A DNA stretch of 64,000 nucleotides from Rhodopseudomonas pentothenatexigens. Its GTDB lineage: Bacteria; Pseudomonadota; Alphaproteobacteria; Rhizobiales; Xanthobacteraceae. Shown here piece after piece: positions 52,390 to 61,914 of this stretch. Each line of letters opens with the position of its first letter. The stretch's first letter is position 1. The translations under genes were made by a program, and so were the position numbers. Under the pieces are notes generated by a model. That model was not told the origin of the DNA, made no database searches, and saw only the letters and a list, made by a program, of their open reading frames with translations. The stretch spans positions 182,811 through 246,810 of the forward strand of contig NZ_UFQQ01000006.1 in NCBI RefSeq assembly GCF_900218015.1, written 5' to 3'.

Positions 52390-52450
52390 GTCGCACTCTC
52401 CTGTAGCAGCTTGCTGATCGACGCCTCCCCGGCGCCTCGTGCAGCGCCAT

Positions 52451-52466
52451 GGCAAGAACCAGGCCA
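52451..52466 (-). promoter_or_regulatory. Sigma-54 type -24/-12 promoter
   Basis: On the minus strand TGGCCTGGTTCTTGCC holds TGGC and TTGC with exact GG-N10-GC spacing. It would start RNA near 52440, about 50 bases before the ferredoxin-ferritin GTG. Confidence 0.65.
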
Positions 52467-52552
52467 GCAGGGATTGCTAATCAATTCAGTTAGTTGAACC
52501 GCCGTGGCGGAAACCGGCTGCGACCAAAGGCGGATCGGATTTCCGACACGAA

Positions 52553-52568
52553 TGTACGAACGGCGACA
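52553..52568. promoter_or_regulatory. NifA upstream activator site
   Basis: TGT-ACGAACGGCG-ACA fits the NifA consensus TGT-N10-ACA and lies about 90-100 bases upstream of the -24 box on the minus strand, the usual distance. One match of this short motif could be chance; its placement makes it credible. It is in the 353-base gap 52390-52742, which also must hold the degP promoter; nothing else is recognised in that gap. Confidence 0.6.
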
Positions 52569-52742
52569 AATTGCGCGTTGCGGCGAGGCGGAAGCGACCA
52601 TCCGTCGCGGCGGAATACCGTCAAAGTTACAAAAGTTTAATTCCCCCTCCAGAGCGCCGTAAGGCGGCGGCCCCCATCTTCCAACGCAACGGTGCGGAGC
52701 TGACGCACCCCGGTTTCAACTGCTTGCTCGGAGACTTTCTCA

Positions 52743-54317
52743 ATGCACGATCGCCGCCCCGTTCCGCCCGCGCAGCCTTCGCATCGGCCGCTGTCCAGGT
52801 CGCTGCTGTCGGCGCGCAAATTCGCGCTGATGGCGTCGGTCGTGGCTGGCCTCGGTGCGGGTGCGTACGGGCTCGGCCACAGCCATGGTTCGTTCGATCT
52901 GCTCGGCACGCCGGCACAGGCGCAGCAGGTCGGCGCCAATGTCCATGCGGCGCAGCAGCCGGTCGGCTTCGCCGACATCGTCGACAAGGTGAAGTCGTCG
53001 GTGATTTCGGTGAAGGTCAACATCGCCGACAAGATGGCCCGCAACGAAGACCGCGAGGACTTCTCCTTGCCGCCCGGCTCGCCGATGGAGCGGTTCTTCC
53101 GCCGGTTCGGCGGCGAGATGCCGCCCGGCATGCGCGGCCATCGCGGCGGCGGCATGATCACCGGCCAGGGCTCGGGCTTCTTCATCTCGGCGGACGGCTA
53201 CGCGGTGACCAACAACCATGTGGTCGAAGGCGCCGACAAGGTCGAAGTCACCACCGACGACGGCAAGACCTACAAGGCCAAGGTGATCGGCAACGACCCG
53301 CGCACCGACCTGGCGCTGATCAAGGTCGAGGGCGGCTCGAGCTTCCCTTACGCCAAATTGTCCGAGGGCAAGCCGCGGATCGGTGACTGGGTGCTGGCGG
53401 TCGGCAATCCGTTCGGCCTCGGCGGCACCGTCACCGCCGGCATCGTCTCGGCGATGGGCCGCGACATCGGGAACGGTCCGTACGACGATTTCATCCAGAT
53501 CGACGCACCGGTGAACAAGGGCAATTCCGGCGGTCCGGCGTTCAACACCGCCGGCGAAGTGGTCGGCGTCAATACCGCGATCTACTCGCCGTCGGGCGGC
53601 AGCATCGGCATCGCGTTCTCGATCCCGGCCAACACCGTCAAGGCGGTGGTCGAGCAGCTCAAGGACAAGGGTTCGGTCAGCCGCGGCTGGATCGGCGTCC
53701 AGGTCCAGCCGGTGACCCCGGAGATCGCCGACAGCCTCGGCCTGAAGAAGGCCGAAGGCGCGCTGGTCGCCGAGCCGCAGTCGAACGGCCCGGCCGCCAA
53801 GGCCGGCATCGAATCCGGCGACGTGATCACCGCGGTCGACGGCACCCCGGTGAAGGACGCCCGCGAACTGGCGCGCACCATCGGCGCGTTCGCCCCCGGC
53901 CATTCGGTCAAGCTGACCGTGGTTCACAAGGGCAAGGATCGTGAGCTGACGCTGACGCTCGGCGAACTGCCGAACAAGATCGAGGCCAGCAACACCGATC
54001 GCGGTGATCGCGGCGGATCGAGCTCCGGCCTCGACCTGCCCAAGCTCGGCCTGACCGTGGCACCCGCCAGCGCCGTCGCCGGCGCCGGCAAGGAGGGCGT
54101 CGTGGTCACCGACGTCGACCCGAAGAGCGCCGCGGCCGACCGCGGCTTCAAGGAGGGCGACGTCATCCTGGAAGTCGCCGGCAAGAACGTGTCGAGCCCG
54201 TCGGAGGTTCGCGACGCGCTCGCTTCGGCCAGGAGCGACAACAAGAACAGCGTGCTGATGCGGGTTCGCAGCGGCGGCTCCTCGCGCTTCGTCGCGGTTC
54301 CGATCGCCAAGAGCTGA
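52743..54317 (+). CDS. degP: Periplasmic serine protease DegP/HtrA
   Basis: A 524-residue Do-like protease/chaperone for misfolded envelope proteins. The N-terminal helix (FALMASVVAGLGAGAYGLG) is a signal or anchor. Triad: His 159 (TNNHVVEGAD), Asp 189 (DPRTDLALIKV), Ser 262 (GNSGGPAFN). Two PDZ domains follow (RGWIGVQVQPVTPEIADSLG; LGLTVAPASAVAGAG). Placement after ccm genes and before a two-component system and glnE is the conserved alphaproteobacterial order. Confidence 0.95.
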   Translation: MHDRRPVPPAQPSHRPLSRSLLSARKFALMASVVAGLGAGAYGLGHSHGSFDLLGTPAQAQQVGANVHAAQQPVGFADIVDKVKSSVISVKVNIADKMARNEDREDFSLPPGSPMERFFRRFGGEMPPGMRGHRGGGMITGQGSGFFISADGYAVTNNHVVEGADKVEVTTDDGKTYKAKVIGNDPRTDLALIKVEGGSSFPYAKLSEGKPRIGDWVLAVGNPFGLGGTVTAGIVSAMGRDIGNGPYDDFIQIDAPVNKGNSGGPAFNTAGEVVGVNTAIYSPSGGSIGIAFSIPANTVKAVVEQLKDKGSVSRGWIGVQVQPVTPEIADSLGLKKAEGALVAEPQSNGPAAKAGIESGDVITAVDGTPVKDARELARTIGAFAPGHSVKLTVVHKGKDRELTLTLGELPNKIEASNTDRGDRGGSSSGLDLPKLGLTVAPASAVAGAGKEGVVVTDVDPKSAAADRGFKEGDVILEVAGKNVSSPSEVRDALASARSDNKNSVLMRVRSGGSSRFVAVPIAKS

Positions 54318-54587
54318 TCGGCGCGGCGAGCAGGCGACCAAGGTGATGAAGACCGATCGATGAAACCAGGTTTGGAAAGTTCCGCCGGCTTACGTCGCCC
54401 CCGCCGACGGCGCTTTCCCGGGGACGGGTCGTAACCCGCTCGTCCCCGTCCTACGCCTTCCGGAAGGAGCACAGCCCCCCTCCGTCGGAAGGTTCAGGCG
54501 GGCGGTGGAGTCCCCCAGCTCCATCGCCCGTTCCTGTCTCGGGGGTCGATCGTGCCGCCCGCCTTGCAAGGAGGCTGAAGCCGCGTC

Positions 54588-55313
54588 ATGTTGCAGCAGA
54601 GCCCGCAGAGTACGAGCAAGTCCGACAGCAATATGCGTCTGTTGATCATCGAGGACGACCGCGAATCCGCCGATTACCTGGTCAAGGCGTTTCGCGAGGT
54701 CGGCCACATCGCCGATCTCGCCAGCGACGGTGAAGAGGGTCTGGCGCTGGCGGAGAGCGGCGACTACGACGTGCTGGTGATCGATCGCATGCTGCCGAAG
54801 CGCGACGGCCTGTCGGTGATCGGCAGTTTGCGCGACAAGGGCAATCGCACGCCGGTGCTGATCCTGTCGGCGCTCGGCCAGGTCGACGACCGCATCAAGG
54901 GCCTGCGCGCCGGCGGCGACGACTATCTGCCGAAGCCTTACGCCTTCGCCGAACTGCTGGCGCGCGTCGAGGTGCTGTCGCGGCGTCACGGCGGTCCGGC
55001 CGAAGAGACCAGCTACCGGGTCGGCGATCTCGAACTCGACCGGCTGTCGCACCGCGTCACCCGCGGCGGCGAAGAGCTGACGCTGCAGCCGCGCGAATTC
55101 CGGCTGCTCGAATATCTGATGAAGCACGCCGGCCAGGTGGTGACCCGCACCATGCTGCTGGAGAACGTCTGGGACTATCACTTCGATCCGCAGACCAACG
55201 TCATCGACGTCCACATCTCGCGGCTGCGCGGCAAGATCGACAAGGGCTTCGACCGCCCGCTGCTGCACACCATCCGCGGCGCCGGTTACATGATCCGCGA
55301 CGGGCTGCGCTGA
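54588..55313 (+). CDS. OmpR-type response regulator
   Basis: A 241-residue regulator. Acidic pair in IIEDDRE (23-24), phospho-acceptor Asp 66 in DVLVIDRMLPKRDG, Lys 116 in DDYLPKPYAF. DNA-binding winged helix: LQPREFRLLEYLMKHAGQVV, TNVIDVHISRLRGKIDKGFD. AAGGAGG stands 13 bases before the ATG at 54588; the internal ATG at 54633 has no such site but starts the conserved receiver. Its likely kinase is at 57100, beyond an inserted chemoreceptor. Confidence 0.92.
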   Translation: MLQQSPQSTSKSDSNMRLLIIEDDRESADYLVKAFREVGHIADLASDGEEGLALAESGDYDVLVIDRMLPKRDGLSVIGSLRDKGNRTPVLILSALGQVDDRIKGLRAGGDDYLPKPYAFAELLARVEVLSRRHGGPAEETSYRVGDLELDRLSHRVTRGGEELTLQPREFRLLEYLMKHAGQVVTRTMLLENVWDYHFDPQTNVIDVHISRLRGKIDKGFDRPLLHTIRGAGYMIRDGLR

Positions 55314-55444
55314 GCCTCGCTCACCGCTTGGGCGCGCCGGCGGAAAGCTTTCCGACAAGCCAGAACGGATGCCCGAGACAGCGCCAACCTGCAGTTCGGC
55401 GCAGCACGCGCGGCGCTGCTCAGCTATTGCGACTAGCCGCAAAG

Positions 55445-55460
55445 CACTACCCTCGTAGTG
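55445..55460. promoter_or_regulatory. Short hairpin between regulator and chemoreceptor genes
   Basis: CACTAC-CCTC-GTAGTG followed by TTTCT. It could be a weak terminator of the response regulator transcript or an operator for the chemoreceptor. The surrounding DNA (55400-55550) is AT-richer than its neighbours. Confidence 0.4.
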
Positions 55461-55553
55461 TTTCTGGGTATCCAAATACGGCGCATCCCATCGTTTCTTA
55501 ACTTTCACATGCGAGCTTCCCGCAAATACAACTCATTGGGGGATGAACGCCGC

Positions 55554-56840
55554 ATGTTTACGGGACGCCAGAAGAGGCAGGAGCTGATCCAGAAGGCCGA
55601 ATGGCTCGACACCCTGTCGCTCCACTGCGGCATCGGGCTGTGGGACGCGATCCTGTACGAAGGCGATGCGATGCATCCCAAGGCGCGCTGGACCTGGTCG
55701 TCGGAATTCCGCCGGCTGTGCGGCTACAGCTCCGAAGCCGAATTCCCGAACCTGGTACAGTCCTGGTCGGACCGGCTGCATCCCGACGACGTCGCCCCGA
55801 CGTTCGCGGCCTTCACCAAGACCTGCCAGACCGGCGTCGGCTACGACGTCAAGTATCGCCTCAAGGTCAAGGACGGCAGCTATCGTTGGTTCAGGGCGAC
55901 CGGCGGCGTGGTGCTCGACGAGAACCGCAAGCCGCGGCGCGCCTGCGGGTCGCTGGTCGACATCGACGATCTGGTGAAGGCGGAAAACCAGAAGCGCGAC
56001 TCGATCCATCAGCTCGCCAGCGACTTCGAAAGCGCGATCGGCAAGATCGTCCGGACGGTGTCGTCGGCCTCCGCCGACCTCGAAAGCTCGGCGCGCCAGC
56101 TCGCCACCACCGCGGACACCTCGCAGAATCTCGCCAGCAACGTCGCGGCGGCGTCCGAGGAGGCGACCAGCAACGTGCAGTCGGTCGCCACCGCGACCGA
56201 TCAGTTGTCGTCGTCGATCCGGGAGATCAGCCAGCAGGTGCAGGAATCCGCTCGGATCGCCGGCGACGCCGTCGGCCAGGCGCGCAACACCACCGAACGC
56301 GTCAGCGAACTGTCCAAGGCGGCGACGCGGATCGGCGACGTCGTCGAACTGATCAACACCATCGCCGGCCAGACCAATCTGTTGGCGCTGAACGCGACCA
56401 TCGAGGCCGCCCGCGCCGGCGAGGCCGGGCGCGGCTTCTCGGTCGTCGCCGCCGAAGTCAAGGCGCTGGCGGAGCAGACCGCCAAGGCCACCGGCGAGAT
56501 CGGCCAGCAGATCAGCCGGATCCAGTCGGCGACGCAGGAGTCGGTCGGCGCAATCAGCGAGATCAGCGGCACCATCGAGAAGCTGTCGGAAATCTCCGCG
56601 CACATCGCCGCCGCGGTCGAACAGCAGGGCGCCGCGACGCAGGAGATCTCACGCAACATCCAGCAGACCGCACAGGGCACCGAGCGGGTCTCCGCCACCA
56701 TCCTGGACGTCAGGCGCGGCGCGGTCGAAACCGGATCGTCGTCTTCGCAGCTGCTGTCGTCGGCGCAGTCGCTGTCGCAGGAAAGCGGCCGGCTCGAAGA
56801 CGAAGTCGGCCGCTTCCTGCGCACCGTGCGGGCTTCGTAA
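55554..56840 (+). CDS. Soluble PAS-domain chemoreceptor (methyl-accepting protein)
   Basis: A 428-residue receptor without membrane helices. Residues about 15-130 are a PAS_3 sensor ([40 protein letters not shown]). The signalling domain follows, with the hairpin tip [40 protein letters not shown] that contacts CheA and CheW. It lies between the regulator and kinase genes of one two-component system. The ATG at 55554 starts the conserved part; the upstream in-frame ATG at 55509 is possible. Confidence 0.92.
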   Translation: MFTGRQKRQELIQKAEWLDTLSLHCGIGLWDAILYEGDAMHPKARWTWSSEFRRLCGYSSEAEFPNLVQSWSDRLHPDDVAPTFAAFTKTCQTGVGYDVKYRLKVKDGSYRWFRATGGVVLDENRKPRRACGSLVDIDDLVKAENQKRDSIHQLASDFESAIGKIVRTVSSASADLESSARQLATTADTSQNLASNVAAASEEATSNVQSVATATDQLSSSIREISQQVQESARIAGDAVGQARNTTERVSELSKAATRIGDVVELINTIAGQTNLLALNATIEAARAGEAGRGFSVVAAEVKALAEQTAKATGEIGQQISRIQSATQESVGAISEISGTIEKLSEISAHIAAAVEQQGAATQEISRNIQQTAQGTERVSATILDVRRGAVETGSSSSQLLSSAQSLSQESGRLEDEVGRFLRTVRAS

Positions 56841-56849
56841 CGCCAAGCT

Positions 56850-56867
56850 CGGCCGCCGTTTGCGGCC
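56850..56867 (+). terminator. Hairpin after chemoreceptor gene
   Basis: CGGCCGC and GCGGCCG form a 7-bp stem with loop CGTT, 9 bases after the stop codon. A simple terminator is likely though no T-run follows. Confidence 0.45.
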
Positions 56868-57099
56868 GCCGACGCGGTGCCATTTGCGGCTGTCACTCTC
56901 ACCGAGGCGTCGTCCGATCCGGGCGGCGCCTCGGCTTTTGTCGTGTCCGGGCCTGTGACCGGCGTCGGACATATGAGCGATGTTGCAGGCGCGGATCGCG
57001 ACTCGCTCCTTGACGATTTGTCACTTTGGATTCAGGGCGCAACTGTCTAGTTTGCGGGCATGAAACCATTTCGAGAGCATCGCCGCCGGGATCTGATCC

Positions 57100-58536
57100 G
57101 TGGCCGCCTTCGGTAAACTGATCCGAACCACCGCGTTCCGGCTGACGCTGGTCTATCTGTTTCTGTTCGGGCTGTTCGCCGCATCGCTGGTGGCGTATTT
57201 CGCCTGGACGACGCGCAAGCTGATCACCGACCAGATCACCGCGACGGTCGAAGCCGAGACCGCGGAAATCGAGGACGTCTACGGCCGGCGCGGATTGCGC
57301 GGCGTGGTGTTCGCGATCGAGAACCGCGCGCTGCGGCCCGGCGCCAATCTCTATCTCGTCACCACGCCGGCCGGCCAGGCGGTCGCCGGCAACGTCGGCG
57401 CGCTGGCTCCCGGAGTGATGAGCAAGCTCGGCTGGAGCGAGACGTTCTATCGCCGGCTCGACGATCAGGAACGCTCCGATCACCGCGCGCTGGTGCGCGT
57501 CACCGAATTGTCGAGCGGCTTTCGCCTGCTGGTCGGCCGCGATCTCGAAGAACGGCGGCGGCTGAACAAGGTGGTGCGCTCGGCGGCGCAATGGTCGGTG
57601 CTGATCGTCGTGGTGCTCGGCCTCGGCGGCGGCGTGTTCGCGGCGCGCCGCGTGCTGCGCCGGATCGACGCGATGACGGGCACCACCCAGCGGATCATGG
57701 CCGGCGATCTGTCGGGCCGGCTGCCGGTCGGCCGCAGCGGCGACGAGCTCGACCGCCTGGCGGAAAATCTCAACGCGATGCTGGAGCGGATCGAAGCGCT
57801 GATGTCGGGGATGAAGGAAGTCTCCGACAACATCGCCCACGATCTGAAGACGCCGCTGACGCGGCTGCGCAACCGCGCCGAGGAGGCGCTGGCGCGCGCC
57901 TCCGGCGAGGCCGATTACCGCGCGGCGCTGGAACGCACGATCGAGGAATCCGACGGCCTGATCCGCACCTTCAACGCGCTGCTGATGATCGCCCGCGCCG
58001 AGGCCGGCTACGCCAGCGGCGACATGACCGATTTCGACGCCGCCGAGATCGCGCGCGACATCCACGAATTGTACGAGCCGCTGGCGGAAGACAACGACCT
58101 CAGCCTGCGGGTCGAGGCGACGCCCGCCGAGGTCCGCGGCAATCGCGAACTGATCAGCCAGGCGCTCGCCAATCTGGTCGAGAACGCGATCAAATACGGC
58201 AAGCCGGAATCTGGCGCTGCGGTCGCCGCCGGCGAAGTGGTGATCGAGGCGCGGCGGGACGGCGACCAGGTGCTGCTCAGCGTCACCGACCGCGGCATCG
58301 GCATTCCGGAAGCCGATCGCAACCACGCGATCGAACGCTTCGTGCGGCTCGAAGCCAGCCGCACGCTGCCCGGCTCCGGGCTCGGCCTCAGCCTCGCTTC
58401 GGCGGTGGCGCGGCTGCACGGCGGCGAGCTGCGACTCGCCGACGCGGAGCCCGGTTTGCGCGCCACGCTTGCAATTCCGGCGCGCACGGGCGAAGGACTG
58501 GCCTCCGCAACGACTCTCGAACCGGCCCCGGCATGA
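57100..58536 (+). CDS. Sensor histidine kinase
   Basis: A 478-residue membrane kinase. TM1 LTLVYLFLFGLFAASLVAYF, periplasmic part of about 120 residues, TM2 VLIVVVLGLGGGVFAARRVL, HAMP (RIDAMTGTTQRIMAGDLSGR), phospho-His in SDNIAHDLKTPLTRLRNRAE, and ATP-binding boxes LANLVENAIKYG, VTDRGIGIPE and GSGLGLSLA. It starts with GTG. Its stop overlaps the glnE start (ATGA at 58533). The probable partner regulator is at 54588. Confidence 0.93.
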   Translation: MAAFGKLIRTTAFRLTLVYLFLFGLFAASLVAYFAWTTRKLITDQITATVEAETAEIEDVYGRRGLRGVVFAIENRALRPGANLYLVTTPAGQAVAGNVGALAPGVMSKLGWSETFYRRLDDQERSDHRALVRVTELSSGFRLLVGRDLEERRRLNKVVRSAAQWSVLIVVVLGLGGGVFAARRVLRRIDAMTGTTQRIMAGDLSGRLPVGRSGDELDRLAENLNAMLERIEALMSGMKEVSDNIAHDLKTPLTRLRNRAEEALARASGEADYRAALERTIEESDGLIRTFNALLMIARAEAGYASGDMTDFDAAEIARDIHELYEPLAEDNDLSLRVEATPAEVRGNRELISQALANLVENAIKYGKPESGAAVAAGEVVIEARRDGDQVLLSVTDRGIGIPEADRNHAIERFVRLEASRTLPGSGLGLSLASAVARLHGGELRLADAEPGLRATLAIPARTGEGLASATTLEPAPA

Positions 58537-61505
58537 CAGCTTCCGCGATCGACGCGGACATCGACAAAACCGCTCTGGCAGCGCGCTTCGGCGCCGGCCC
58601 GCAGGTGCACGATGCGGCACAGGCGGAACAGCGGCTGGCCGGCTGGCTCGGCGATGTGGCGCCCGACCAGGCGGAAGCGATCGCCGAGCTCTGCACCGCA
58701 TTTCCCGCGGTGCGGACCGCGCTGCTGTCGATCGCCGAGGCCTCGCCGTATCTGTTCGATCTGATCCGGGCCGATCCGGTGCGGCTGCTGCGCGTGCTGC
58801 GCGGCGCCCCGGAGCAGCGGCTGGCCAAGCTCCTTGAAGACGCCGAGACGTTCGTCGCCGCGGCCTCGACCGAAGACGAGGTGATGACGGCGCTGCGCCG
58901 GCTCAAGGCCGAGGCGGCGCTGCTGATCGCGCTGTGCGACATCGGCGGGATCTGGCCGGTGATGCAGGTGACGCAGGCGCTCACCGATCTGGCCGGCCGC
59001 TCGGTGCAGATGACGCTGCGCTTCCTGCTGCGCCAGGAAGCCGGCCGCGGCCGGATCGTGCCGCCCAATCCCGACTGCCCGGAGCAGGGCTCCGGCCTGA
59101 TCGTGCTGGCGATGGGCAAGATGGGCGCCGGCGAACTGAACTATTCGAGCGACATCGACCTGATCGTGTTCTACGAGCTCGAGGCGCCGACGCTCGCGCC
59201 CGACATCGAACCGCAGCCGTTCTTCGTCCGCGTCACGCAGGGTCTCAGCCGGATCCTGCAGCAGCGCCGCGGCGACGGCTACGTGTTCCGCGTCGACCTG
59301 CGGCTGCGCCCCGATCCGGCGTCGACGCCGGTGGCGCTGTCGGTCGCGTCGGCGCTCGATTACTACGAGCGCGAGGGCCGCACCTGGGAACGCGCCGCGA
59401 TGATCAAGGCGCGGCCCTGCGCCGGCGACCTGGTCGCGGGCGAGGCGCTGCTGGCGGAGATCGCACCGTTCGTCTGGCGCAAGCATCTCGACTTCGCCGC
59501 GCTCGCCGACGTCCACGACATGAAGCGGCAGATGCAGACCTATCGCGGCCAGACCGAAATCGCGGTCGAAGGCCACAACGTCAAGGTCGGCCGCGGCGGC
59601 ATCCGCGAGATCGAGTTCTTCGCCCAGACCCAGCAACTGATCGCCGGCGGCCGCCACCCCGAACTACGCGTCCGGCCGACCCTGGAGGCGCTGGACATTC
59701 TGGCGTCGCGCAACTGGATCACCCATCAGGCGCGCGACGAACTGGCCGAGGCGTATCTGTTCCTGCGCAAGGTCGAGCACCGCGTGCAGATGATCGCCGA
59801 CGAGCAGACCCACGCGCTGCCCGACAGCGTCGATGCGATCGAACGGTTCTCGCGTTTCCTCGGCTACCACAGCCGGGAAGCCTTCGCGCGCGATCTGCTC
59901 GGCTATCTCGAACGCGTGCAGGGCCACTACGCCAAGCTGTTCGAGGGCGATCCGACCGGCACCGCCAAGCTGCCGCCGGTCGACTACGGCGCCGGGCCCG
60001 AAGACACCCGGCTGCTCGATCACCTGCGCAACCTCGGCTACAAGAAGCCGCTGATGATCGCCACGACGCTGCAGCAATGGATGGCCGGCGGCTATCGTGT
60101 GCTCAAGGTCGAAACCACGCAGCGCGCGTTCCGCGAGTTCGTGCCGGCGCTGATCGAGGAATTGGCGCGCGCCGAACAGCCCGACGACGCGATCAATGCG
60201 TTCGACCGCCTGCTGCAGGCGCTGCATCGCGGCGGCCGGCTGATCTCGCTGCTGAGCCAGAACCGCGAACTGCTGACGCTGGTGGCGCTGGTGCGCGGCG
60301 CCGCGCCGCGGCTCGGCGACATGCTGGCGCGGCAGCCGCAGATCCTCGACGGGCTGATCGATCCGCGGTTCTTCGGCGCGATGCCGGATCAGGCCGAACT
60401 GTCGGCGCGGCTGGCGGTGACGCTGGCGGATGCCGGCTCGTACGAGGAGTTTCTCGACCGGCTGCGGCTGTTCGGGCAGGAGAGCCTGTTCCTGATCGGC
60501 ACGCGGATTTTGTCCGGAACGGTTCCGACCCAGCAGGCGGCGGTGGCGTTCGCCGATGTCGCCGAGGGCATCGTCGGTACGGTGCACGGCCTCGTCAGCG
60601 AGCAGTTCGCCTCGACCTACGGACGGGTCAAGGATCAGCAGACCGCGATCCTGGCGATGGGCAAGCTCGGCAGCCGCGAGATGACGGCGTCGTCCGATCT
60701 CGACCTGATCCTGATCTACGATTTCGACGACGAGGCGCCGGACAGCGACGGCGAACGCTCGCTGCACGGCGCGCAGTACTTCGCGCGGTTCACCCAGCGA
60801 CTGATCTCGGCTTTCACGACGCGGACCAATTACGGCGTGCTGTACGACGTCGACATGCGGCTGCGGCCGTCGGGTCGCGCCGGCCCGGTGGCGTCGCGGC
60901 TCGATGCGTTCGCCGCCTATCAGGAGCAGGAAGCCTGGACCTGGGAGCATCTGGCGCTGACGCGGGCGCGGGTGATCTCGGCGCAGCCGGCGTTTCGCAG
61001 CAGGATCGAGCAGGTGATCCGTGCGGTACTGACCCGGCCGCGCGATGCGGCGATCATCGCCAACGACGTCGCCGAGATGCGCCGAGCGATCGCCGAGGAG
61101 AAAGGCGAGGATGATGTCTGGGACCTGAAATACGCCGCCGGCGGCATGGTCGACATCGATTTCATCGCGCAGTACCTGCAGCTCGTGCACGCGCACCAGG
61201 CGCCCGACATCCTTCACGTCAACACGCTCGCCGCGCTCGACAACGCGACCCGGCTCGGCTTTCTGGCCCAGGCCGATGCCGACGTGCTGCGGCCCGCAGC
61301 GCGGCTGTATCAGGACCTGACCCAGATCCTGCGGCTGTGCGTCAGCGAGAAGTTCAAGCCGGAGACGGCAGGCGACGATCTGTTGCGGGTGATGGTGCGT
61401 GCCGGCGACGCGCCGGACTTCTCGTCGCTGCAGGCGCGGGTCAAAGAGACCCAGACCGAGGTCCGCGCGATCTTCAACCGCCTGATCGGCGGCGAGGAAT
61501 CCTAG
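58533..61505 (+). CDS. glnE: Glutamine synthetase adenylyltransferase/deadenylase GlnE
   Basis: A 990-residue bifunctional enzyme that adds and removes AMP on glutamine synthetase according to nitrogen state. Both nucleotidyltransferase cores are intact: MGAGELNYSSDIDLIVFYE in the first half and LGSREMTASSDLDLILIYDF in the second, each followed by the family's VDLRLRP/VDMRLRPSG block. Full length and ATGA overlap with the kinase gene suggest co-expression. Confidence 0.97.
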   Translation: MTASAIDADIDKTALAARFGAGPQVHDAAQAEQRLAGWLGDVAPDQAEAIAELCTAFPAVRTALLSIAEASPYLFDLIRADPVRLLRVLRGAPEQRLAKLLEDAETFVAAASTEDEVMTALRRLKAEAALLIALCDIGGIWPVMQVTQALTDLAGRSVQMTLRFLLRQEAGRGRIVPPNPDCPEQGSGLIVLAMGKMGAGELNYSSDIDLIVFYELEAPTLAPDIEPQPFFVRVTQGLSRILQQRRGDGYVFRVDLRLRPDPASTPVALSVASALDYYEREGRTWERAAMIKARPCAGDLVAGEALLAEIAPFVWRKHLDFAALADVHDMKRQMQTYRGQTEIAVEGHNVKVGRGGIREIEFFAQTQQLIAGGRHPELRVRPTLEALDILASRNWITHQARDELAEAYLFLRKVEHRVQMIADEQTHALPDSVDAIERFSRFLGYHSREAFARDLLGYLERVQGHYAKLFEGDPTGTAKLPPVDYGAGPEDTRLLDHLRNLGYKKPLMIATTLQQWMAGGYRVLKVETTQRAFREFVPALIEELARAEQPDDAINAFDRLLQALHRGGRLISLLSQNRELLTLVALVRGAAPRLGDMLARQPQILDGLIDPRFFGAMPDQAELSARLAVTLADAGSYEEFLDRLRLFGQESLFLIGTRILSGTVPTQQAAVAFADVAEGIVGTVHGLVSEQFASTYGRVKDQQTAILAMGKLGSREMTASSDLDLILIYDFDDEAPDSDGERSLHGAQYFARFTQRLISAFTTRTNYGVLYDVDMRLRPSGRAGPVASRLDAFAAYQEQEAWTWEHLALTRARVISAQPAFRSRIEQVIRAVLTRPRDAAIIANDVAEMRRAIAEEKGEDDVWDLKYAAGGMVDIDFIAQYLQLVHAHQAPDILHVNTLAALDNATRLGFLAQADADVLRPAARLYQDLTQILRLCVSEKFKPETAGDDLLRVMVRAGDAPDFSSLQARVKETQTEVRAIFNRLIGGEES

Positions 61506-61520
61506 GGCGAAGCTTCGCGC

Positions 61521-61543
61521 ACCGCTTTTCTTTCGAGCGGTGA
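61521..61543 (+). terminator. Terminator hairpin after glnE
   Basis: CACCGCT at 61521-61527 and AGCGGTG at 61537-61543 form a 7-bp stem around a T-rich loop, 16 bases after the glnE stop. Confidence 0.6.
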
Positions 61544-61562
61544 GTTGTGACGGTCGGAGCGA

Positions 61563-61814
61563 TTACTTGGCGGCGTCGGCGGACGGCAACTGCTCGCAAT
61601 CCATCGAATACACCAGCTTGCCGCTCGCCGTCTGACCGATCGGCTTGCAGCCGGTCACCCCATCGTCGATCGGGGCCGCAATGGAGGCGGGCGCCGTCGC
61701 CTGCGTCTCCTTCTGCTTGGTCATGACGATGTAGCCGATGCCGACTGCGGCGCCGACGAACGCCAGTCGAAACATCCAGACCGAGGTCTGGTGGAAGGCG
61801 GTGCTGAAATCCAC
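61563..61814 (-). CDS. Small membrane protein of unknown function
   Basis: An 83-residue protein with one helix (MFRLAFVGAAVGIGYIVMTK) and a short periplasmic tail with two cysteines (TGCKPIG, SMDCEQL), which could form a disulphide. It converges on glnE. No family is recognised. Confidence 0.65.
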   Translation of the reverse strand: MDFSTAFHQTSVWMFRLAFVGAAVGIGYIVMTKQKETQATAPASIAAPIDDGVTGCKPIGQTASGKLVYSMDCEQLPSADAAK

Positions 61815-61914
61815 GCGCGGCTCCTCGTATCAATCGTCGGTTCGCTCTTACACGGCTGCTCCGAACGCGGACAAGCCGGATTTTAGGCTAGAGCTGCGCG
61901 GCAATTCCTCTCGC

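Noticed and set aside
52478..52500. TTCA-GTTAGT-TGAA inverted repeat in front of the ferredoxin-ferritin gene as an iron regulator site.
   Set aside because: Four-base arms are too short and match no known iron-box consensus.
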